Under the pieces are notes generated by a model. It made no database searches, was not told the origin of the DNA, and saw only the letters and a list, made by a program, of their open reading frames with translations. A DNA stretch of 36,805 nucleotides, taken from positions 6,922 through 43,726 of the forward strand of contig JAIPMN010004207.1 in the NCBI GenBank assembly GCA_020650975.1, read 5' to 3'. A program made the translations under genes and the position numbers. Position 1 is the stretch's first letter; each line of letters starts with the position of its first letter. The stretch is from Apostichopus californicus. Taxonomy: Eukaryota > Echinodermata > Holothuroidea > Aspidochirotida > Stichopodidae. Of this stretch, positions 33,901 through 36,805 are shown one piece after another.

Positions 33901-36335
33901 TATTGTTATAATTATTAGGATTCCTTGCTGTGTGTTTTCTGTTTCCCTTCTTACTCTTGTGATGTGAGTGTTCTTTATTCTCATTGACCAATGTATGTTC
34001 TGATATTACTCAGCCCTGTTAGTGTTCTGATGTTACTCAGCACTCAGTCCTGTTAGTGTTCTGATGTTATGCAGTGCTGTGAGTTCTCTTATATTCTCAT
34101 TGTCCAATGAATGTTCTGATATTACTCAGCCCTGTTAGTGTTCTGATATTTCACAGCCCTGTTAGTGTTCTGATGTTATACTGTGAGTTCTCTTCTGTCA
34201 GTGTGCAGTAAAGGGCAAAAGCCAACTCGTTATGTGCAAGATCTTGCGAACCATGTTAATCCGCACAAGAATTTTGCGGAACAATAGAGGCACTGTGTGT
34301 TTGTGTGAGCTGTCAAGACGTTCATCTGGGGAAGTCTTTCTTATTACCACCTGTACATAGTTTGTCAATACAATAGCTTCAGTCAATCTGTCAGTTCTTG
34401 CAAAAGTTTGCTTGTCTTAGTACACGTCCTTCTCTATATGTAACGGTATACAGAAATACCACTTAAACTATAACTGCTTCTAACGTAACCGTAGTCTTCT
34501 TGAAAAGAACAATAGACTTAAACAAACCCACTAATGAGTGCAAAGTTGAAAGTATAATCTACCATCGTCAAAGACAAAGGGAAACACAAAGACGTGTATT
34601 ATTTGTGTGTGTTTTTCCTTAGCAGGACACTAAGGCCAGTGAAATATATAACGTACCTTAAAAGCAAAAACAAATCAATCATGACGTGTCAAAACTACAG
34701 ATATGCATCTCAAATCACCTCCTAGCCTGATCACACATGCAAGAGCTCTACTGTGCATTTTGAGGTTTTATGTGCCTATCACATCCAGGAATGAGCAGCC
34801 CTTCATCAGTTTCAAACTACATGGGCCTTCAGCCAATATTGTGGCTGTATATGGCAAAAATTCCAACAACAAAAATTGTCAGTTTATTTTTTTTTCATGT
34901 GATGAATAGATCATGTAGCCCTAAAACATACAGGTGCGATGGGCCGAATTCCCGTTTGGCGGGTGCATTCCCGGTTTTTCGATTAGGGTTTCCCAAGTTC
35001 AAATGCTAGATCAATCAACTTTGTAGTAACTTTCGAGTTCCACAAAATTCATACATGTGTAAACAATTTTGCAATGTACATATGTGCAGGTTTGATAGAA
35101 TCTCGACAAGTTCCCATAGAACACTTTTAAAGTCAAAGGTAGAACCATGTCACTTTGAATTGATGAAAACAGGTTTTGAAAAAATCATATAGACCCGTGT
35201 CTGTATGAAATTTTGTGAAATGGGTACATTACTCATAAATCAGGCAAATGAAATCTAATAGCTTCAGAAATAGTTCGGGCAGATAGAACGTAATCGGTTT
35301 GAGTTACATTGTCAGTAACAACAGCTTAAGTTTTGTTTTGGAGTAACAAGCAATTTTGTGATTTTACATATGAAGTTTACAGCCAATGCAAGTGATCCTG
35401 ACACATCAATCAGAATTCAAACTTCATCAATTGATGCATCGGCAGTTTGGTATTATCTTAATAATCCGTCGTTTATTAACATGTAATAGAGCTGAGGTGT
35501 TTCCATTGTGGTTGATGTTATTGTCAAGAACGTTGTCAAGATCTCGCAAGTCCTTTGTAGTCATTGTTATGCAGGAAGGTTCGAGATCTCGTAAAAGCAA
35601 TTGGCGATTGCCCCGAGTGTTCTCAATACCATTGGATGTTCTTCTATCATTGTGTCATAAATGTTCTGATACTACTCAGTGTGGTGGGTGAGTGTTCTGA
35701 TATTACTCAGTGTGGTGGGTGAGTTCTCTGATGTTATTAACAGTTGACAATTCTTCACCTTGAAATAGCAATTTATATGTTTAAGAATGTGGCATGTTTC
35801 CAAGGAATGTATTCCACCTTAGACAATGTCACCCACCCCAGAAAATGTCACCCACCCAAGACAATGTCACCCACCTTAGGCAAATTCCTACCTGAGGAAA
35901 GTTTACACCTTAAGCAATGTCAAGACAATGTTTTCCACCTTAGAAATAGCAAGCACACACTGTATTGTTTGTCTGCTAGATAATAGTGTTTAAGTTGAAT
36001 GAAACGTAGACAATCATGCAGTGATTGTGAGAGCAACGCCATGTCACAGCAAAGAGATGGACAAGTGCCCCCCCCACCTCCCCCCCCATTCCCCCATGCT
36101 TTAATCTGTATTTCAGACTTAGTCCCTAGAAGTCATGCTGTGGTATGTTGTTTGTTTCACAGCAAGAGCCCGAGATGCCCAGAAGTGTCTTCAGGTGTGG
36201 ACGGACATGCAGGAAGAAGGAATTATAGCCAAAGACCGAACCATGAGATACTTGGCTAATGTACTGAAAACAAGCAACTTACCGGTACCATTCCAAGTAC
36301 CGGAACTACCTCCCAGAGATGAGACCACCGATAAG
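12814..36335 (+). CDS. LRPPRC: LRPPRC orthologue, mitochondrial PPR RNA-binding protein (27 coding exons; 3' end outside window)
   Basis: The spliced model gives 3132 nt, exactly 1044 codons, with every intron phase compatible and no internal stop. Residues 1-69 lack Asp and Glu and contain Arg and amphipathic stretches ([10 protein letters not shown]), a mitochondrial presequence. Residues around 167-201, 202-236, 237-271 and 272-306 are four contiguous 35-residue PPR motifs. Blocks recalled as near-identical in vertebrate LRPPRC include [44 protein letters not shown] and VPFQVPEL. In vertebrates LRPPRC with SLIRP binds, stabilises and promotes polyadenylation of mitochondrial mRNAs; loss causes COX deficiency. 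Vertebrate proteins are about 1390 residues, so roughly 350 C-terminal residues lie beyond 36805. The region from residue 328 to 625 is more diverged but colinear. Confidence 0.93.
12963..14249. other. LRPPRC intron 1, no gene seen
   Basis: AT-rich intron. A - strand open frame at 13590-13856 has no recognisable homology. Nothing else is supported. Confidence 0.5.
14250..14458 (+). CDS. LRPPRC: LRPPRC exon 2
   Basis: Acceptor TTTCTGTAG ends at 14249; donor CTAG/GTAATT at 14459. It encodes the end of the presequence and the conserved [20 protein letters not shown] block preceding the first PPR region. Exits in phase 1. Confidence 0.9.
14582..14606. repeat. (AT)n microsatellite in LRPPRC intron 2
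   Basis: Alternating A/T tract in the 14459-14792 intron. A similar short tract is at 36703-36720. Confidence 0.7.
14793..14915 (+). CDS. LRPPRC: LRPPRC exon 3
   Basis: Acceptor TTGACAG; donor TTTG/GTATGT. It encodes [17 protein letters not shown] and a WDTLKGFG helix, colinear with the vertebrate [14 protein letters not shown] segment. Phase 1 in and out. Confidence 0.92.
14916..15824. other. LRPPRC intron 3, nothing recognised
   Basis: AT-rich intron without recognisable repeat, RNA gene or exon. Confidence 0.5.
15825..15946 (+). CDS. LRPPRC: LRPPRC exon 4, first clear PPR motif
   Basis: Acceptor GTTCAG; donor AGG/GTAAGG. It contains [20 protein letters not shown] and ends EPNR. This is one PPR (about residues 167-201). 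Phase 1 in, phase 0 out. Confidence 0.95.
16008..16108. repeat. TTGTATT-rich simple repeat in intron 4
   Basis: Irregular units of TTGTATTTGTAT and TTGTATTGG type. Confidence 0.7.
16492..16637 (+). CDS. LRPPRC: LRPPRC exon 5, PPR motifs
   Basis: Acceptor TTGAAG; donor AA/GTAAGT, phase 2 out. It encodes [20 protein letters not shown] and [10 protein letters not shown], a textbook PPR (202-236), and begins the next ([13 protein letters not shown]). Confidence 0.95.
17257..17295 (+). CDS. LRPPRC: LRPPRC exon 6, 39-nt small exon
   Basis: Acceptor TCCTAG; donor AG/GTAAGA. It encodes [12 protein letters not shown], completing helix B of the third PPR. Phase 2 in and out. Confidence 0.9.
17296..19045. 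other. LRPPRC introns 6 and 7 (around exon 7)
   Basis: Apart from exon 7 at 18305-18392, no gene or repeat is recognised here. Confidence 0.45.
18305..18392 (+). CDS. LRPPRC: LRPPRC exon 7, PPR motif
   Basis: Acceptor CCTGCAG; donor AAA/GTAAGA. It encodes [20 protein letters not shown] and the start of the fourth PPR's second helix. Phase 2 in, 0 out. Confidence 0.93.
19046..19150 (+). CDS. LRPPRC: LRPPRC exon 8
   Basis: Acceptor GTAACAG; donor AAG/GTAGCT. Encodes [20 protein letters not shown] and a following helix; colinear with the vertebrate segment after the PPR run. Phase 0. Confidence 0.88.
19151..20126. other. LRPPRC introns 8 and 9 (around exon 9)
   Basis: AT-rich DNA with a G-run near 19890-19900. 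No further exon or element is supported. Confidence 0.45.
19671..19710 (+). CDS. LRPPRC: LRPPRC exon 9, 40-nt small exon
   Basis: Acceptor TTTCTTTAG; donor CCAG/GTAAAA. Encodes [13 protein letters not shown]. It is short and diverged, but its phase (0 in, 1 out) links exons 8 and 10 exactly. Confidence 0.8.
20127..20290 (+). CDS. LRPPRC: LRPPRC exon 10
   Basis: Acceptor ATTTTAG; donor ATG/GTAAGG. Encodes [20 protein letters not shown] and a helix ending HAVINHM, at the position of the vertebrate NLILLLVTEKLEDVALQIL segment. Confidence 0.87.
20357..20540. repeat. Pyrimidine-rich (CCCTCCT)n tract in intron 10
   Basis: Strongly C/T-biased strand with CTCCCTCC and CTTCCCTCC units. It accounts for the Leu/Pro/Ser-rich open frame at 20355-20699, which is not called as a gene. 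Confidence 0.7.
20835..20940 (+). CDS. LRPPRC: LRPPRC exon 11
   Basis: Acceptor CTCTGCAG; donor GAAG/GTAACT. Encodes [20 protein letters not shown], then a PPR-like helix. Phase 0 in, 1 out. Confidence 0.87.
21265..21302 (+). CDS. LRPPRC: LRPPRC exon 12, 38-nt small exon
   Basis: Acceptor TCCTTAG; donor TTG/GTAAGT. Encodes [12 protein letters not shown], colinear with the vertebrate DLAKALMKAVKEEG segment. Phase 1 in, 0 out. Confidence 0.82.
21303..22051. other. LRPPRC intron 12, nothing recognised
   Basis: AT-rich, with T runs near 21930 and 21950. No exon, repeat family or RNA gene was seen. Confidence 0.45.
22052..22118 (+). CDS. LRPPRC: LRPPRC exon 13
   Basis: Acceptor TTCTCAG; donor CCA/GTGAGT. 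Contains HYFWPLLA, matching the vertebrate RPHYFWPLL signature, which fixes the alignment in this otherwise diverged stretch. Confidence 0.9.
22119..22810. other. LRPPRC intron 13, nothing recognised
   Basis: AT-rich intron with a short C/T-rich stretch near 22675-22696. No gene seen. Confidence 0.45.
22811..22932 (+). CDS. LRPPRC: LRPPRC exon 14
   Basis: Acceptor TAATCTAG; donor GAG/GTATGT. Encodes [20 protein letters not shown] then VLPVL, a PPR-like repeat. Phase 1 in, 0 out. Confidence 0.9.
22933..24197. other. LRPPRC intron 14 outside the SINE
   Basis: Besides the SINE-like copy, it contains a short direct duplication (TTACTTTACTAACAACA type) near 23751-23787 and nothing recognised as coding. 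Confidence 0.45.
23549..23750 (+). mobile_element. SINE-like element, copy 1 (5'-truncated)
   Basis: Starts AAGATTAATGTAT and carries GTTGACAATTGACAATTCAT, TCAGCTTGCGGCTTTGATAA and GAGGATCTAAAATACAT, ending in a TACATACAAACA simple tail. About 165 bp align closely with 26742-26908. It lies in LRPPRC intron 14 and lacks the tRNA-like head of copy 2. Confidence 0.6.
24198..24288 (+). CDS. LRPPRC: LRPPRC exon 15
   Basis: Acceptor CCCCAAG; donor TCA/GTAAGT. Encodes [20 protein letters not shown]. Vertebrate proteins have a similar LRSEAANGNL helix here. Phase 0 in, 1 out. Confidence 0.85.
24661..24727 (+). CDS. LRPPRC: LRPPRC exon 16
   Basis: Acceptor GTTTACAG; donor AAG/GTACGT. Encodes [20 protein letters not shown]. 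Diverged, but phase 1 in and 2 out link its neighbours. Confidence 0.82.
24728..25361. other. LRPPRC intron 16, nothing recognised
   Basis: AT-rich intronic sequence with no supported feature. Confidence 0.45.
25362..25453 (+). CDS. LRPPRC: LRPPRC exon 17
   Basis: Acceptor ATTTTTAG; donor CCAG/GTAAGA. Encodes [20 protein letters not shown]. Phase 2 in, 1 out. Confidence 0.83.
25533..25703 (+). repeat. Tandem array, about 25-30 bp unit, in intron 17
   Basis: Degenerate units of TAGGGTGTAGCACATATTAA and GAAGGGTGTTGCACATATCA type, about six copies. The unit has no visible similarity to exon 17 or its donor. Confidence 0.75.
25837..25943 (+). CDS. LRPPRC: LRPPRC exon 18
   Basis: Acceptor TTTTTTAG; donor GAA/GTAAGT. 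Encodes [20 protein letters not shown]. The vertebrate protein has GYFLYNLIDSMSDSEV at this point. Phase 1 in, 0 out. Confidence 0.87.
25944..26451. other. LRPPRC intron 18, nothing recognised
   Basis: AT-rich intron with no supported feature. Confidence 0.45.
26452..26604 (+). CDS. LRPPRC: LRPPRC exon 19
   Basis: Acceptor TTTTGCAG; donor GAG/GTAAGA. Encodes [16 protein letters not shown], matching the vertebrate NIYRGIRNLL signature, and then a charged helix. Phase 0. Confidence 0.92.
26680..26918 (+). mobile_element. SINE-like element, copy 2 with tRNA-like B box
   Basis: Body matching copy 1 at 23549, preceded by a head that contains AAGGTCCCGAGTTCGAGTCA. GTTCGAGTC at 26727-26735 fits the RNA polymerase III B-box consensus GTTCGANTC. 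The A box is not clear, so the head is diverged or truncated. It lies in LRPPRC intron 19. Confidence 0.6.
27025..27830 (+). repeat. Long minisatellite with AP-1-like motifs in intron 19
   Basis: About 800 bp of 16-18 bp half-units (AGTGACATGAGTGGAATC / AGTGACTCAAGTGGAATC / TGACATGAGTGG variants) arranged in longer blocks. TGAGTCA or TGACTCA occurs at 27032, 27048, 27152, 27238, 27342, 27532, 27562 and 27701, and a TGACGTCA palindrome at 27392-27399. Confidence 0.9.
28109..28216 (+). CDS. LRPPRC: LRPPRC exon 20; its 3' end seeds an intronic tandem array
   Basis: Acceptor GATTTCAG; donor AAT/GTGAGT. Encodes [20 protein letters not shown] and [15 protein letters not shown]. Its last 30 nt and donor are the same sequence as the repeat unit that fills 28217-28910. 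The proximal GT at 28217 is chosen because continuing further meets an in-frame TAG at 28241. Confidence 0.9.
28187..28910 (+). repeat. Tandem array of exon-20 3' end plus 5' splice site
   Basis: The unit is 41-50 bp: GTTGTTCTGTACTGCTCTGC, then AAAT or AGAT, then GTGAGTAACAATAACAA. The exonic first copy is 28187-28216 and the true donor 28217. GTGAGT follows at 28267, 28308, 28358, 28408, 28455, 28505, 28549, 28590, 28640, 28690, 28737, 28778 and 28875, and GTGAAT at 28825. The spacing pattern 41-50-50-47 recurs, indicating higher-order duplication. Confidence 0.92.
28911..29428. other. Remainder of LRPPRC intron 20
   Basis: AT-rich sequence from the array to the exon 21 acceptor. An open frame at 29117-29326 runs toward the acceptor but is interrupted and not recognisable. 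Confidence 0.45.
29429..29568 (+). CDS. LRPPRC: LRPPRC exon 21
   Basis: Acceptor CCGATAG; donor CT/GTAAGT. Encodes [20 protein letters not shown] and a helix with [16 protein letters not shown], matching vertebrate [20 protein letters not shown] and CCRHDKVEDAL. Phase 0 in, 2 out. Confidence 0.93.
29569..30461. other. LRPPRC intron 21, nothing recognised
   Basis: AT-rich intron without supported features. Confidence 0.45.
30462..30547 (+). CDS. LRPPRC: LRPPRC exon 22
   Basis: Acceptor CTCTACAG; donor GAAG/GTAATG. Encodes [20 protein letters not shown], aligning with vertebrate LDTGKYVGLV. Phase 2 in, 1 out. Confidence 0.92.
30548..30999. other. LRPPRC intron 22, nothing recognised
   Basis: AT-rich intron with recurring GAATATTTATGAA-like words but no clear array. 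Confidence 0.4.
31000..31204 (+). CDS. LRPPRC: LRPPRC exon 23; its 3' end seeds a 21-bp tandem array
   Basis: Acceptor ATTTTCAG; donor AAG/GTGAGC. Encodes [20 protein letters not shown] and [13 protein letters not shown]. The last 14 nt plus donor are repeated about 22 times downstream. Phase 1 in, 2 out. The proximal donor at 31205 is required because TGA follows in frame at 31206. Confidence 0.92.
31191..31647 (+). repeat. 21-bp tandem array of exon-23 3' end plus 5' splice site
   Basis: The unit is CCTACATAGTAAGGTGAGCA, 21 bp period, about 22 copies. The first copy straddles the exon/intron boundary at 31204/31205. AAG/GTGAGC or AAG/GTGAAC is kept in about 19 units (31205, 31226, 31247, 31268 and on). 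Three units lost the GT (AAGGAGC) and one reads GTGTGC. The Ser/Lys/Val-rich and Leu-rich open frames on the two strands are products of the repeat. Confidence 0.93.
31648..31985 (+). repeat. Degenerate 70-80 bp repeat following the 21-bp array
   Basis: Four or five diverged units share TAAGGTGGG / GTAAGGAGGG / TAAGGTGGGC / AGTAGGGTGAC, then ATCTGTAACTAT and ACATACTGAACTGTTAG words. The TAAGG(T)GGG core resembles the neighbouring donor (GTAAGGTGAGC), suggesting an older layer of the same duplication. Confidence 0.55.
32070..32194 (+). CDS. LRPPRC: LRPPRC exon 24; 3' end resembles a downstream 45-bp array
   Basis: Acceptor TATTTTCAG; donor AAAG/GTACGG. Encodes [20 protein letters not shown] and a helix [16 protein letters not shown], matching vertebrate KLVEKGETDLIQKAMDF. 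Phase 2 in, 1 out. Confidence 0.94.
32274..32610 (+). repeat. 45-46 bp tandem array resembling the exon-24 3' end
   Basis: Eight units start near 32274, 32320, 32365, 32410, 32455, 32500, 32545 and 32590. Unit text: AAGGCCAACACAGGTTAGCT, ACAAAAAGGAACC, then TTGCTAGTTAAT. It aligns with exon positions 32167-32194 (AAAGGCAACACCGAACAGCT then GCAAAAAG). The donor GT position is AA in the array units. Confidence 0.85.
32611..33098. other. Remainder of LRPPRC intron 24
   Basis: AT-rich sequence up to the exon 25 acceptor. Nothing recognised. Confidence 0.45.
33099..33205 (+). CDS. LRPPRC: LRPPRC exon 25
   Basis: Acceptor CTTTCAG; the donor GAG/GTTAGC is weak. Encodes [20 protein letters not shown] then [16 protein letters not shown], nearly the same as the vertebrate [20 protein letters not shown]. 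Phase 1 in, 0 out. Confidence 0.93.
33577..33641. repeat. CA/GACA-rich simple repeat in intron 25
   Basis: ACACACAGACACACACACATG-type units just upstream of exon 26. Confidence 0.8.
33717..33876 (+). CDS. LRPPRC: LRPPRC exon 26
   Basis: Acceptor GTGATAG; donor CACG/GTAAGG. Encodes [20 protein letters not shown] and [18 protein letters not shown], matching vertebrate ARLQWFCDRCV and FECDRDQMYYNLL. Phase 0 in, 1 out. Confidence 0.94.
33965..34195 (+). repeat. Tandem array, left part, intron 26
   Basis: Units of GTTCTGATATTACTCAGCCC then TGTTAGT, with longer variants containing TTCTCATTGTCCAATGAAT. The same unit resumes at 35655-35740 after about 1.4 kb of unrelated sequence. Confidence 0.8.
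34206..35617. mobile_element. Possible non-autonomous DNA transposon with imperfect inverted ends
   Basis: The left end CAGTAAAGGGCAAAAGCCAA, followed by AAGATCTTGCGAACC, aligns with the reverse complement of the right end (CACTCGGGGCAATCGCCAAT then CGAGATCTCGAACC) over about 45 nt at roughly 70 per cent. Both ends contain AGATCT palindromes (34238-34247 and 35582-35591). No transposase frame and no clear target duplication were found. The interval interrupts the flanking tandem repeat. Confidence 0.3.
35655..35740 (+). repeat. Tandem array, right part, intron 26
   Basis: Units of GTTCTGATATTACTCAGTGT then GGTGGGTGA, related to the array at 33965-34195. Confidence 0.75.
35810..35945 (+). repeat. 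Short tandem repeat, CACCTTAGACAATGTCACC type
   Basis: About seven irregular units of 18-22 bp with AATGTCACCCACC and CACCTTAG words. Confidence 0.8.
36163..36335 (+). CDS. LRPPRC: LRPPRC exon 27 (last exon in window)
   Basis: Acceptor TTTCACAG; the donor AAG/GTTTGG is weak. Encodes [20 protein letters not shown] then [10 protein letters not shown], matching vertebrate QEENVIPREKTLRLLAEIL and VPFDVPEL. Reading past the donor adds VWHT and a stop at 36348-36350, so a truncated product would result if the donor is skipped. Confidence 0.9.
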
Positions 36336-36805
36336 GTTTGGCACACTTAATAAGATTTCAAAGATTATGACAAAGTCAATCATTATTGAAGCAATTATTA
36401 CCTTGCAAGGTTTCTTCACCAAGCTTGTGTAAGGTTTAGTAGGTTACATTCAAAAGGTTACATTTTACAAACTGGTAATATATTTTAAGGTGTTTTTGTA
36501 CAAGCTGTTATTCTGTTGTATGGTTCATTTTCCAAACTATAATTAGATTCTACGGTTCATTTTGAAGCTGTTTATGTTGTAACAATATTTTCCAAGCCAC
36601 TTTCTGTTTTTTTCCATTCTGGGATTTCAATTTTTCTCCATTCAGTCTCTAAAGTGAGACAAGCAAATTTTTTGCAAAGAATTTCAAAGAAACTTGATAA
36701 GATCTATATATATATATATTTCTATGTTGTGACTTTACATTTGTGTAAAACTTTGTATGATCAGATGTCATTCTCCCTGTTTTTTGTTGTTTTGTGTTTC
36801 AAGGC
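36336..36805. other. LRPPRC intron 27, to window edge
   Basis: AT-rich sequence with an (AT)n tract at 36703-36720. The next LRPPRC exon is expected beyond the window. Confidence 0.5.

Noticed and set aside
34206-35617. Autonomous transposon
   Set aside because: No transposase-like reading frame. Only the ends hint at an element, so it is listed as a low-confidence non-autonomous candidate.

Overview
The window is animal genomic DNA with spliced genes, AT-rich introns and no bacterial gene layout. Two genes lie on the + strand. The predicted proteins resemble vertebrate orthologues closely. With compact introns of roughly 0.1-4 kb, AT-rich non-coding DNA and many minisatellites, this suggests an invertebrate deuterostome such as an echinoderm. 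The phylum is inference only.

Region 1 (1-7318) holds the last four coding exons (170 codons) of a gene I identify as a CCDC85-family coiled-coil protein (DIPA family, adherens-junction/centrosome associated). The match rests on the conserved C-terminal blocks VLEVHDQLD and EKAIVREMCN/VVWRKLGD. Its introns hold three tandem arrays. One has 144-bp units, each with a perfect nuclear-receptor DR1 sequence.

Region 2 (7319-12813) is the presumed 3' UTR and intergenic space, with several AATAAA candidates and a CpG-richer stretch before the next gene.

Region 3 (12814 to the right edge) is an LRPPRC orthologue, the mitochondrial leucine-rich pentatricopeptide-repeat protein that works with SLIRP to stabilise mitochondrial mRNAs. 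I assembled 27 coding exons with compatible phases. They sum to exactly 3132 nt (1044 codons), about three quarters of a vertebrate-length protein, and the 3' exons lie beyond the window. The N-terminus is an acid-free, Arg-rich mitochondrial presequence, followed by four contiguous 35-residue PPR motifs.

The most unusual feature is in the LRPPRC introns. Three of them (after coding exons 20, 23 and 24) begin with, or soon contain, tandem arrays whose repeat unit is a copy of the preceding exon's 3' end plus its 5' splice site. Two of these arrays keep intact GT donors in nearly every unit (14 of 15 units as GTGAGT, and about 19 of 22). Each true donor is therefore followed by a string of decoy donors, and using any of the decoys would read an in-frame stop. 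The window also has a probable tRNA-related SINE family (two copies), an AP-1-motif-rich minisatellite, and a possible inverted-repeat transposon inside another tandem array.
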